Shown here piece after piece: positions 34,932-45,721 of a stretch of DNA of 64,000 nt. Source of the DNA: Symmetrospora coprosmae (taxonomy: Eukaryota; Basidiomycota; Cystobasidiomycetes; Symmetrosporaceae). The stretch's first letter is position 1. Every line of letters begins with the position of its first letter. The notes below the pieces were generated by a model that worked only from the letters and a program-made list of their open reading frames with translations, did not search any database and was not told where the DNA came from. The translations under genes were made by a program, and so were the position numbers. The stretch spans positions 62,001 through 126,000 of the forward strand of contig VUYT01000040.1 in the NCBI GenBank assembly GCA_008802785.1, read 5' to 3'.

Positions 34932-37835
34932 TCAATCCCAACCCGACGCCGGCTGTCCCTGCTCCGTCTGGCCCCACTCTTCGTCCGTCATGAGCATCCT
35001 ATTGCTATCATTCGTCTTCTCTTCCCAATCCGCCCAGACATTCTCTCCGTCGGCAGAAGGCGAAGGCGGCCGGTAGACAAAGCCTGGATTTGCTCGCCTG
35101 TACTCGTCCTCCTCGGCACGGCGCGCCGCAGCTTCTCGCTCGAGCTGCGCTCGCCTCTCCTGTTTGAGCTGCTTCTTCGTCTTTGGCTGCGGATCGGCTC
35201 CGTTTGTCCCCTCTGCTGCGGCTTCGGCCTCAGTTGCATCGGCGCCACCTTCATTGTCATCGGGCCCATCGTCCAATTCGTCGACGTAGGCGTTGTCTGT
35301 ACTCTGCTCCCCGATGCGCGACTGCTTAAGCTCCCGAGCGAGCTCCTCCTTCTCCTCTTTGAGCCTCTCTTCCTCTTCCCACTCTTTCTCCCAGTCCGGC
35401 TCGACGTAGTCTTTCAGGACGACGTGGACAGCATCCTCCATCTGTCCACCGAAGGCCAGTATCGAAGGCAGGTGGTCAATGTCCCATTTCGCATGGTCGG
35501 GATCCGCAACGATGGCTTCGATAATCTTGTTAATGTACCCGCCACACGCTGATGCCACTTCTGAGCGACCCCACAGCTCGCGCAGCGAGCACGAGCGGAC
35601 CCGCATTTTCTCTCGCATGAGCTCGTCCAGGATGCCTCTGATATCAGAGTGCGTCGGCCAGCCTGATCAGCGTCAGCAAACAGGCCTATTGAAGCAAACA
35701 ATCCCACCTGATCTCCTTGAGCGGACGTGGATTGCCAGCGTCCTTGCTCGCCTTCCATTGGTGCGCCTTCAGCATCTTGTGCTGCGAGTTGGGGCTGACG
35801 TCCAGCGCGGCAGACGATGCCGTTGCGCCCGGTGCGGCACCCACCAATCCGCGGCCTTCGATTGCCGAGCCGGGCGGCTTGGTGTCTAGCGTGCTCTTTC
35901 GCTTGAGAGTGGTCGGCGAGGTGCCGTAAAACGGCAGGGGAATCTGCACAGGCGACCGGGGCGATCGCTCCGGTTCGTACGCGTAGGTGCGGCGGAAGAC
36001 GGCGCATTGTGAGGCGAAGAAGGTGGACGGGTCATCGACGCTCTCTAGTGCGCGCCGGATGTACCCCGGCACGGCTCCGTCCTCCGTCTCTGATCCTGCC
36101 ATGTCGCCCGCGCCCTCGCCCTCGCCCTGCGCCCGCACGCGCATCCCGCCCTTGCCATAGTAATTCCGCAGAGACCCCACCCCAGAAAGCTCGACCGTGT
36201 ACTCGAACTTGGACGTGATGGAATTGCACCACGTTCTGAACTCGGCCTGTGTCCACTCGAACTGGTGATCGTCATCCCGAAAGTAGCGCTCGGTCCTGCC
36301 TGTCGGGTCTTTAGACGATTTGCGGCTTTCCTCCTCGTCGCCAACCTTGTCCAACACCTCAACATCATCGTCGCTATCCTTGCGTGCTTTTCCCTTGCCA
36401 TGCACGATCTTCGTATTCGTGCTCGACACGTTCGCGCTGCTTGGACCTTCCTGCTCCCGACGCATGCGGCGCTCCTCTCTGGCTCGATACTCCGCCTTTC
36501 GGTCCCGATCCAGCTCAAAGAATCGATTAAAGTCGTAGTTGGGTGTCGTGACGACGACGATGCGCGGTCGGTAACTGCCAAAGACAATTTCTGGGAACTT
36601 GGCGAGAGTGCGCTCCGGCAGATGCTCGATGACTTCTGTGAGGACGAAAGCGTCGTAGCTGTCGAGCGAATCGTTGTAGACGTCGAGCGAGCCGTGCCAG
36701 AACTCGAGGCGGAGGTCTTCCCAGCGCTCGCGTTCCTTGAAGTGCGACGAGAATGGGTCCGTGCCGGTCGAGGTGGGCGCAACCGGCGCGTGGACGGGTG
36801 TCGTGGAGCGGATGGCTTCCTGGAGGTGGCTCTGCACAACATCCAGACCCGCGATGCGCCGCAGGTGGAGCTCCTTGTCCTCCTTCCTCGCCGGCGGGAG
36901 AGCCCTGTACTTTTCGAGCAGGGTGTGGTTGATTCCTGCGGACTTGTGCCGCTTTCTGCTGCGCGAGGCTGAGCTTGCTCCTCCTGTCTGTGTGAGAGCC
37001 GGGGCTGCCGTGTCGACTGCGAGCTCTCGACCTCGATCTCGACCTCGAAGTGCCGACTCGTGCGACGAGGATGAAGACGCTCGAGACCGGGTGAGGGGAG
37101 TCGCAGGCAGCGAGGGAGGCGGAGAGGTGCTATCCTGGCCCGGCTGCGGGACGGCTTTGTCGGCGGCTTCTTCCGCGGCGGCCAGGGTGATGAACGTCTC
37201 TTCGTGAAGAGGCTCTGGGAAGGTGTCCGAATGCGAGGCGCCGTTGGTCATGGGTCGGATCACAGCTCCTTCGCCACAGCCCATCTCGCAGACCTGGAGC
37301 GAGTATCACGACGTCATGCGTCATGGCCGTGGGCCGACACGGGCAACGAAAGAAGCGCCAAGTTATTGGTAGTGGTCAGCGCGCGTTGTAGCCTTTCGTG
37401 CGCAACGAGCGGCGACCGGCTAGCTATCAGATCGGATCGTCCATTCAGGCACAGTGCTGCTTGGAGCCCGCGCTCGGCGTTCTTTGCGGAAGCGCGTGAC
37501 CGCAGGGGAACACGCGCTCCTTCCGAGCAGGAGAACTGTCCGAATCGCTTACGGCGATGCAGGAGGGTATATGAACCACTCACAGACTTGATGTCCTCGC
37601 GCTTGAGCACGTCGAGGCAGTACACCATCCTCTGCTGGCTGAGCTGCGGGAAAAAGTACCCTGGGTGGGGCTTCCGCCGCCGCCGCCATCGTTGCCGAGC
37701 CTTCTGTTTGCCGTTCTCGTCATTGTCGTCAGTGTCCGAGCTGTCGGACTCGGTGTGTGCGCTGCCCTCCATCGCTGCTTCGTACTCTGCATGGGCTGCG
37801 GCGAGTGCTGCATCTGTATCTGCCATGCCTTCCAT
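34932..37835 (-). CDS. HEN1: HEN1-type small-RNA 3'-terminal 2'-O-methyltransferase
   Basis: HEN1 proteins methylate the 2'-OH at the 3' end of small RNAs and protect them from decay. Three exons (37835-37584, 37293-35708, 35637-34932) give 847 residues. The N-terminal acidic stretch is followed by FFPQLSQQRMVYCLDVLK, an SAM-binding motif VCEMGCGEGAVI formed exactly across intron 1, YDAFVLTEVIEHLPERTL with the family's metal-binding Glu/His set, and VVTTPNYDFNRFF. A downstream DDDHQFEWTQAEFRTWC continues the fold. Long acidic and Ser-rich insertions enlarge it. The C-terminal part (DWEKEWEEEERLKEEKEE and more) is charged coiled coil of unknown role. It is divergent from the p24 gene. Confidence 0.9.
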
Positions 37836-38203
37836 TGTCCCTGGGTGGCCTCCACGCTGCGTCGTCGGCAGTCCGGGCAGCTGGAGGCGGTCCTTGCGAG
37901 TACAGGTGAGCTGCTTGCTCTTCGATGAGAAATATGATTGCGCGTCAGAGGAAGGCCTGTGTGCATATACGCTCTCCCTCTGCTGACTGCGCGGCTGTCC
38001 AGGTTTGGAAGCGCACACAGGGAGGAGGGAGAGGGAGAGAGCCCCCGGTTGCCAGTGCTCCCCCTAAAAAGACGCGGCGGTGGCGGAGCGGAAGAGCGGG
38101 CCTGGCGCTCTCTCGAGAAGCACGCGTGTTCTCCCTCCCACCCACCTTCCATCCCATCCCACACTCTTGGCTATAGGCAGCAGCAGCAGCAGCAGTTGCA
38201 GCA
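37836..38203. promoter_or_regulatory. Divergent promoter region (HEN1 / p24)
   Basis: It contains pyrimidine-rich stretches and, just before the p24 start, a CAG run. No gene is seen. Confidence 0.4.
38178..38192 (+). repeat. (CAG)5 microsatellite in the p24 5' leader
   Basis: Five perfect CAG units continue imperfectly (TTG CAG CAG) up to the ATG at 38204. Confidence 0.8.
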
Positions 38204-39400
38204 GTTATGCCATCCTCGGTGCAACCACGTCGCTCGGCCCTGGCTGGGGTTTCACCCTGGCAGCTGCTCCTCCTCTTGACGCTGGCCGCCTCGCAGGTCC
38301 GGGCGCTGTACTTCTACCTGAATGTGGGTGCGGGCATGCACGGCAGCACCACCGCATCGGAGACTAGATACTGAGACAGCACACATCCGCGACAGGCCGG
38401 TGACACGCGCTGCTTCCTCGAGGAGCTGCCTCAGGATACCATCGTCGTCGGCCACTACAAGGCAGAAGAGTGGGAAGCAGACAGCAACAAGTGGGGAATA
38501 AACGACCGGCTGGGCATTCAGATCACCGTAGAGGTAGGGGCGCGCCTCTCTCATCTGTCTACATGCCTTGCTGTCCGGCCGAACTCGATTGAGGCCGACG
38601 CTGGGTGAAGGCTGAGTCCGTGCTTCATCCGACAGGAAACCGAGACCGAAGAGCGCATCGTCAACACGCGCGGACTGGCAGAGGGCAAGTTTGTATTCAC
38701 GTCGCACGTCTCTGGGGATCACTCGATATGCTTAAAGTCAAACTACACGGGAGGATGGGTGCGTGTGGCATATCCCTCCCCCTTTGTCGGAGGGGCGTCG
38801 TTCGGGCGCGACGACGACACCCTCCCTGGGTGTACTGTAGAGCTGACAAACGACTGCCTCGCATGCACGTACCGGCCCAGTTCTCCACGCCGCGTGTTCG
38901 AATGCACCTGGACATTGCGTGAGTCAGGCTCAACAGCACCCCGGCCGCACAGTCGTTACGCGTCAATGCTCTGCAGCACACGCGCATCGCCCTTCCTTCA
39001 ATGCTGACCTGGACATTTTCCCACCTCACCTAGCGTCGGCGAGGCCAAGGTCGACGAGAACAACGAGCGCACACACGTCACGGACCTCGCGAGCAAGGTG
39101 CGCGAGCTAAACAAGAAGCTCGAGGACATCCGCAAGGAGCAGCAGTTTCAGCGCGAGCGCGAGCACGACTTCCGCACACTCAGCGACAAGGTCAACTGGC
39201 GGACAACGTGGTGGAGCGTCCTCCAAATCTCGGTCCTTGTCGGGACGTGCGCGTGGCAATTGCGGACGCTCAGGGTGGGTCTAAGCGACGTATCGACACC
39301 GTTGGCAATTCGCCCTGGCTGTTGCCGGATATTGGCTGAAGATACCCCCCTGACATGCCCTTACTTCCAGACCTGGTTCCACAAGCAAAAGCTCATCTAG
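38204..39400 (+). CDS. p24 family cargo receptor, alpha class (Erp1/5/6, TMED4/9-like)
   Basis: Type I membrane protein of early secretory vesicles that sorts cargo such as GPI-anchored proteins. Six exons (38204-38323, 38396-38533, 38636-38758, 38881-38918, 39034-39274, 39371-39400) give 229 residues. A signal peptide (PWQLLLLLTLAASQVRA) leads to the GOLD domain, beginning LYFYLNAGDTRCFLEELPQD and containing the two conserved cysteines (TRCF, SICL). A coiled coil follows (VRELNKKLEDIRKEQQFQRE), then membrane helix TTWWSVLQISVLVGTCAWQL and the short cytosolic tail TWFHKQKLI. TRCFLEELP and the position after the signal peptide favour the alpha subfamily. Confidence 0.92.
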
Positions 39401-39588
39401 CGGGTCACCTTGCCGGGTCGCTGGCTTGCAAGCGACCACGCACATCACGACGCTGCTATACCCTCTCCATGCTTGTACGATCACTGCAGTCTACCCACGC
39501 CAGCATGCAACGCCATCACGATGACTGCCCTGCATTATGACTGATCACACAGGCACCCGCGAGGGTCTGTGAGGAGACACAAGTGACT

Positions 39589-41267
39589 TTATGCGTCGGC
39601 AAATTGGAAGAGCACCTTCTTGCCCTTGACATCCTTGATGGCCTCTCTCGCGGTCCGGCCAATCTCATCATCGCTCCCGCTGAGCCTGACAACCTCCACT
39701 GCAGGCTCCCTGAGCTTCCCGTCCCGCATAAGAGTGCACAGCTCGTCCGTCATGCTGCGGCGCTGCTCGGGCGTACAGCCCTTGTACCACGTCGTCATCC
39801 AGAACCCGGCGCTCGTGATGTTTTTGAAGATGAAGAGCGACGAAGGGAGCGAGACGGGCTGCATGCTCATTCCGCCGTATGTGACGAGCGTCCCGTCCCG
39901 GCCGAGCAGCTTTGCCATGGCCGTTGTCGCCGGGCCGCCTACGCAATTGAGCGCTAGAGGCAGTTCCGAACTGCTAGTCAAGTCCGCCAATCGGCTCCGG
40001 AAGCCCTTATCGGATAGCTCCGAGTAGGTGAGGACGTGATCTGCGCCCAGTGCGGTCAGCTCCTCTCGAAGATCATCCATGTTCTCTCTGACGGGCCTCC
40101 TCATCTCAGCATCGAAACGACCGGAGCGTGGGAAAGCATCTAAAACCCCCCTACTTACCTGTCTCTGACAAAATTGATTGTCTTGAATCCCCAAGCTCTA
40201 GCAAGCTGGATCACAGCCAGCCCCACTTGGCTGTTTGCACCGTTCTGCAACACATAGTCGCCCGTCTTGAGCTGCGTAAAATCCTTGAGCATCCGGTAGG
40301 CTGTGGGAGGGTTGACGTGCAGTGTGGCGGCCTGAACTTCGGACAGCTGATTCCCGCCCGCAGGACTGCTTTGCCGGCTCCCAAAGACTGGGAACAACGA
40401 GCTCGAGGCAATGTTGGCGTGAGATGTCCACGTGCCTGTGACGAATCTGTGTCAGCGAACGCCCGACGTTTGGAAATGACGCGCTCCTAATCACCGAGCT
40501 GCGGCTTTCCCATAATGACTGGCAGAACAGGCACATAGTATGGCGGTGAGGTGAGCGTCCGGCTGGAAACACGTCTGAGAAGCGCGGAGACGTGAGACGT
40601 ACCCCAGTCGCCCGCGCTCAAAGAGGTCTCAAGGCCCTCTGGCACATGCTCAACTTCCGCCAGTCCCTCGTTCCCTCCGATGAAAACCGGTCTTGATTCA
40701 TCTCGTTTAGGGAGGTAGTCCCTCGGCTGTGGCCGCTCCGGGTAGGAGCCTGCGAGTACGCGGCATACATTGTATATCAGTCCATATTGAGCGCATTCAC
40801 TGTCAGCTAGACGCAGACCTGACCTTGAAACACATTCAGGTCGGCCGGATCTGGTGGAGACAAATGGGGCGCGTCAGCCCCATCAGCCCTCGGCCAGCCA
40901 AAGCGAACCCCTCCACGTACTCTGTGGACTCAGACGGAACTTCACCCGCACCTCGTCCAGTCGTGGTTCTGGGAGGTCGTAAGTAATCCCTCGGAGGACC
41001 TGGTCGCCGACATGGCGAGGGAGAGCAGGATGTGCACGGGAGGAGTCGTGAGGGAGAGAAGGAGGCAAGGAAGAGTCGAATCAGTGAGCGGGATGCTCGT
41101 ACATGTCTTCCAGCTGGAACGGGATGCACCTCCGTGGGTTCCCCGCGCTCGTCATAGATGAGCGCGCGGGCGCGCAAGGTGCTCGAGGCGTGTCGGATCA
41201 AGGGCAGGGTTCTGGTTAGACTGCGGGTAGATTGCCTTGCCGGAGACAGAGTTGCAATCCAGGACAT
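39589..41267 (-). CDS. ETR1: Mitochondrial trans-2-enoyl-CoA/ACP reductase
   Basis: Last step of mitochondrial type II fatty-acid synthesis, supplying octanoyl-ACP for lipoate. The N-terminus [20 protein letters not shown] is a typical presequence, followed by [16 protein letters not shown]. Later exons give [20 protein letters not shown], the [17 protein letters not shown] block, [20 protein letters not shown] (NADPH-binding), [14 protein letters not shown], and [19 protein letters not shown] with [20 protein letters not shown]. This is the MECR/Etr1 subfamily of medium-chain dehydrogenases, without the zinc ligands. The gene has several short introns and is divergent from the AAA-like gene by about 230 bp. 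Confidence 0.93.
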
Positions 41268-41500
41268 GTCGCTTTCTTGCGGAGGAGATGGCGAGAGCGA
41301 GAAGCGGGCTCGGCCTCTCTCCGGCAAGACGAACGAGCCGGATGGTCAGATCCGTACAACTCGACGCAATCAGTGCGCTCTTTGCGGGACGCTATGTCAA
41401 GTTAGCCTGCCAAAGCTCCCCTGCGCCTTGCTGAGCCCGCATCGCGCTCTGTAGCAGCCTGAGGCCGCGCCGACCCGACCCGACCCGCGCCTGTCAGAGG

Positions 41501-42530
41501 ATGTCATCAACGGCAGACCTGCTTCACCACCTGCAATTGGCGCTCTCAACTCGGTCGAACCTGCTCGTTCGCCTCGCTTCCCCACAAGCGCAGAGCGATG
41601 AGCTCCGGCACCAGTCTGCCCTCGGGCAGTGGATCTGCGACGCCTGCTCGACGCCCACCGAGCAGCGGCAGACAGCACATATTCCCCCTGCGCTCTTGTC
41701 GGACAGGAAGAATGGCTCGCCCACCTCACAAGCGGGAATGGGACGCTCAGCTGTACTGAGATCCTTCTTCTCGGAGTGGTCGACCCGGGAGCTACCCCAC
41801 GTCCTCGTCCTGCCACAAGTCGATGGGTACCTGCCGTCTGTGCAAGCGGCGATTCAGGAGGTTCTGCGGGACAGGCGCTTCGTCCTCGATGGAGAATCGC
41901 ACAACCTGCCAGCAGGCTTCGTGCTGGTGGGAATCACCTCCGACTTTGGCAGTGCGGCCAAGCACCTCGTGCGTGCCCGCCCGCCCGCTATCCTTTCGAA
42001 GATGTCCCATCGCCCGCCTGACATTGTGTTGATACCCATCCCGCCCCGACGTACGCCAGATTGACTCCTTCGGTCTGTCAGTCACCATTTCTCGGGTGCC
42101 ATCGCCTTCATCACAGGAAATGCTGCCACCGCTCGTGCCTTCATCGCCTCTACTCTACACAGCACCGGCCCTGAAAACGTACATCTCCGACCTCCTCAGC
42201 GCGACACGGCACCATCCTCTCCTCCAAAGCAACCTCATCACGTACCGATGCAGTCAAAAGCACATTATCGCCGTTGCTTCAGCACACGTTAGGGTACTAG
42301 CGCAGCGCGAGGACGGCGCGCAATCTGTAGTTGAGGAGGTACGCCCGCAGGACGTCCGCGATGTCTACGCTGCCTGCGTGCGTCACAGATTGCGCACGAG
42401 ACGTCCTGACGAACCGCTGGCGAGGTTTCTGGGGAGTCAGGCTGGCTCGCATGGCAGCGTGATCCAGGACCCGGACGCCGGGATGGCGACGGTAGAGGAA
42501 ATCCTTGACGGCATACTGGATGAGATATGA
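41501..42530 (+). CDS. AAA/Mg-chelatase-like protein without a visible P-loop
   Basis: Two exons (41501-42025, 42060-42530) give 331 residues if a 34-nt intron is accepted. The segment VLVLPQVDGYLPSVQAAIQE then RRFVLDGESHNLPAGFVLVG mirrors the MoxR/ChlI pattern in which Walker B, the pre-sensor insert and sensor I follow one another. DIIDSFGLSV across the intron matches the 'LLDRF' arginine-finger block, and EVRPQDVRDVYAACVRHRLR matches the C-terminal lid. No GxxxxGK is present and the Walker B acidic pair is replaced (VLPQV), so ATP hydrolysis is doubtful. Fungal proteins with weak Mg-chelatase similarity exist; their role is unknown. The small intron makes the junction the weak point. Confidence 0.55.
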
Positions 42531-42707
42531 AGGCAACGTCAATTGGACGAGGTGGACAAGAGCTTCGCTTGCTGTTGTTGCTATTATTACTCCACATGTT
42601 TCGCACTTCCACATTGTGACCTTGCCAAACGGCAGCTGAACCTAGGAAGTACAGCACTCACGTACGATAAGGCTAGCGCTACAGGGTAGACTACACTGCC
42701 ACTCCGC

Positions 42708-45338
42708 TCAGACAAACATCTCCCATGCTCCCTTCTTGCTCCCATTGTCGCACGATAGGTCTGTGTCCCCCTTGCAGCCAACAACGGGACATGCGAGCCA
42801 TCCTGGATTGACGCGCGCTACCCCATGTTCGTCGACGAGTGGATTGACCTTCTTGCCTCTAGTCGGTGCGACAGCCTTCCCTCTGCCCTGTCCTTTCGCT
42901 GCAGCCGTTCCCTTGCCCTTTCCTTTCACATCTACGGCAGACTCGGCGGCTTGCCGAAGCGTTGGAAGGCCAGCCATATTGGTGTTACTGTCCGCGAGAT
43001 GAGTTGCTCGAGACGCGACAACCTCGTAAGCGCCATCGTTATCGTCCGAGACCGAGCTGGCCTCAGACTCCTGCATGTTTGCCATGCGCGTGGCGTCGGC
43101 GTTGCGGAGACGGGTGCTGCTGCGAGAAGGTACAGGCGGACCAGATGTGCCCGCAGACGTTGCTGGGGCCGAGGTCTGTTGTATTCTGACCCTCTTACGG
43201 TCAGGCGAGCTAGCATGCGAAGCTGCATCTGACTCTGTCCCGCTGCCGTCCGACTCCGAGCCATGCGGCACTCGGATATCAGCATCATCCTCGTCCTCGA
43301 GAACGAACTCGTCGTCGTCCGCCTCTCGCGCCTTGCCTTTCCTTTTCGCTTTTCCTTTGCCTTTGGTCGCGACCCCCTTGCCCTTCGTCTTGCCTTTACC
43401 CTTGCCTTTGCCTTTACCTTTGCCCACGGCAACCTCGCGCTTCCGTTTCTTGCCGTCTGCACTATCGCCCTCAACGACCTCGAGCGTCTCGCCGACGTCC
43501 GTGCCCAGCCACGTCTCGACGTCGATGTCGGCACCAGCGTGCTCTCCGCTGCGCCGGACGTACCACTCGTCGACGCGATCTTTTGCCGCGCGCAAGCAGG
43601 CGGCGCAGACGACGTGCCCACAGAGCAGGAGGAACGGGCGGCGCGCGCTCGGCTGGTTCAGCAGCAGCGGCGAGATGCACGAAGCACATACGGGCGCGAG
43701 GAACGTCCGCGTCTTGGTCGGTGGCGCGGGCGGTCCAGCGGCTGATCCAGGCTGCAAGCCCGCAAGCGTGAGCGATTTATCCAGGGCCTCGGGTGCGGAT
43801 GAGGCGGGCGAGATGGCATCGGTGCTGGTATTTGTGCTAGCGGCGGAAGGGTGGCTAAACCCGGTGCTGGTTGACGAGGAGGCCGAGGATGCACTGGCAT
43901 CGTCGAGGTCGAGGACAGGAACGTCTCGGTCGTGCCCTCTCGCGCCTCCCTCCTCTTTTGCTTTGCCCTTTCCCTTTGCGCTCTGGTTGCGCACCAAGTC
44001 TCGATGCACTTGCAGATCTTCGTCCTGGTCGTTGTGTCCAGCGCCACCGCTCGGGTCGACTTTACTGGAAATAATCTCGACCGCCGGCGAGGCTTCCCCC
44101 GCTTCCTCGTCTTTCAGCTGCTCCTCCTCTTCCTCTTCCACGTCTGGCGGCGGCACAATGTCCCTCTCGAACCCCTTGTTCTTCCTCTTGTCAAAGCCTG
44201 GATGACTCTGCCGAACGCTGTAGTTCTTTACTTTGCGCTTGACTGCGAAGGTGCCCCCTGGCCCCATCTGATACTGCCCCTGCTGCGGTGCATACATGCC
44301 GTAGAAGAGCTCCGCAAAATTGAGATGGTGATGCGCGCCGTGGTATTGTGCGACACCTCCACCGCGCATGGCGGCGGGATTGCCTGGTCCAGCCCCGGGC
44401 ACCAGTCCGGCCAGATAGCCCAGCCCGCGCTGCCATATGCCCTGGCCTGCGCCAGCCTGGGCGGCATCCTGCCGCAGCTGAGCATCCAGCAGCTCTCTGT
44501 AGAGAGCACCTGGGCGGGTTGCAGGCGGATGATGTCCATGCTGAGGAGGCGGAGGACCCTGGTACGCGGGGAGGATGCCGTTGAACGCGGGGCGGGCGTT
44601 GCCCCTGTGCGCGCGGTTGCGGTACGGCGGGATGGCCAGCTGCTCGACCTCGTCGCGTTCACCAGCTTCGAACTCGTTGTCGTCGTCGTCGTTATCGTCG
44701 TCCTGCACCATGTGGACTGACGGGCGGCGGCGCGCAGGGCCTGTTGCGATGCTGCGACGCGGGTGAGCAGCAGCGCCAGCAGATGAGGAAGATGCAGATG
44801 CGCGAGTAGGGTAGGCTGCGACGGGTCGAGGCAGAGTGCTGCCACCGCCAAGGGTGCTCCGAGTGCGCAAGGGCTCTTCAAGAATCAGATTCAGGTTGGT
44901 GCCCCTAGCGGAGGAAGGGCCAGCAGCAGCGCCAGCATGTGCGTCTCTGCTGAATACACCTCCGTACGTGCTTGCGCCCTGATGTGGTCCTCGCAGAGTG
45001 TCTGCGTGTTGAGATCCGACGATTGCTCGTGTTTCACGCCGTTGCTCGCTGGGCTCGACCATACTGTGGGCGGACTCACCCGACACGGCAGCATCCCTGC
45101 CGCGGGCGTACCCTTCTCGGGGCAGATGCAGCGCCTCCCTCCTGACGAATACCACTTCGTCGTCGTCGTCGTCGTTGTCCTCCCCTTGCTGCCTCTGATT
45201 GCCGTGGCCGGTGGTGGCGACGCGCGAGCTGCCAGCGTAGCCGCGTGACGTCGATGATGGTAATGCTGATGCACCAACAGGCAGCGATGGGCGCAGAGGA
45301 GGCGAGTCCGATGTGAGGTCAATCACATTAGAGGCCAT
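42708..45338 (-). CDS. RING-type protein with N-terminal SUMO-interacting motif; STUbL-like
   Basis: A single exon gives 876 residues (start 45338; an in-frame ATG at 45554 would add 72). The N-terminus has a canonical SUMO-interacting motif, NVIDLTSD, and a second acidic hydrophobic patch, DDDDDEVVFVRRE. Near the C-terminus a RING begins CASC, continues LLLCGHVVCAACLRAA, and appears to finish about 265 residues later with CPVVGCKG. The intervening insert contains GKGKGKGKGKGKTKGKG and acidic/basic low complexity. SIM plus C-terminal RING is the layout of SUMO-targeted ubiquitin ligases such as Slx8/RNF4. If the late CPxxxC is not part of the zinc site, this would be a half RING. The middle of the protein is disordered. 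Confidence 0.65.
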   Translation of the reverse strand: MASNVIDLTSDSPPLRPSLPVGASALPSSTSRGYAGSSRVATTGHGNQRQQGEDNDDDDDEVVFVRREALHLPREGYARGRDAAVSGESAHSMVEPSEQRRETRAIVGSQHADTLRGPHQGASTYGGVFSRDAHAGAAAGPSSARGTNLNLILEEPLRTRSTLGGGSTLPRPVAAYPTRASASSSSAGAAAHPRRSIATGPARRRPSVHMVQDDDNDDDDNEFEAGERDEVEQLAIPPYRNRAHRGNARPAFNGILPAYQGPPPPQHGHHPPATRPGALYRELLDAQLRQDAAQAGAGQGIWQRGLGYLAGLVPGAGPGNPAAMRGGGVAQYHGAHHHLNFAELFYGMYAPQQGQYQMGPGGTFAVKRKVKNYSVRQSHPGFDKRKNKGFERDIVPPPDVEEEEEEQLKDEEAGEASPAVEIISSKVDPSGGAGHNDQDEDLQVHRDLVRNQSAKGKGKAKEEGGARGHDRDVPVLDLDDASASSASSSTSTGFSHPSAASTNTSTDAISPASSAPEALDKSLTLAGLQPGSAAGPPAPPTKTRTFLAPVCASCISPLLLNQPSARRPFLLLCGHVVCAACLRAAKDRVDEWYVRRSGEHAGADIDVETWLGTDVGETLEVVEGDSADGKKRKREVAVGKGKGKGKGKGKTKGKGVATKGKGKAKRKGKAREADDDEFVLEDEDDADIRVPHGSESDGSGTESDAASHASSPDRKRVRIQQTSAPATSAGTSGPPVPSRSSTRLRNADATRMANMQESEASSVSDDNDGAYEVVASRATHLADSNTNMAGLPTLRQAAESAVDVKGKGKGTAAAKGQGRGKAVAPTRGKKVNPLVDEHGVARVNPGWLACPVVGCKGDTDLSCDNGSKKGAWEMFV

Positions 45339-45721
45339 GGCCGGCCCCTGCTGTGACAGTACAGTAGTGTGGTCCCCCTCCTCCTCCTGGTCGGTGAGGC
45401 CAAAGCTAGAGCCAGAGCCAGGGCCGGGGGAGAAGAGGGGTGCCCGAGCGAGGCCGCCCTTCAAATTTGAGGCAGGGTCCGGACGGCTCCTCTTGCCTCT
45501 GCTCCCACCACTCGACAGCAACAATGTAGAGTGACTGCAATACCAGCAATGCATCCATCATCACCAACGCACCCTCACTGCTCGCTTCGCCGTCCAGTCT
45601 GACCTGTAAGTCGACCTCAGTTCCTGCACCCCCCTGCCACTCTCAGTTTCAGGAGGCCCCCTCCAACCATCCACCACAAACGATGATCACTACAATTACT
45701 CTTTCCCCGTCCAATCCATAC
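45339..45721. promoter_or_regulatory. Upstream region of the RING gene
   Basis: The minus-strand frame stays open to 45554, so the RING protein may start earlier. Otherwise no gene is seen. Confidence 0.35.

Noticed and set aside
43370-43440. Tandem repeat as a CRISPR-like or satellite array
   Set aside because: It is a short Lys-Gly codon repeat inside the RING gene frame, with no spacers.
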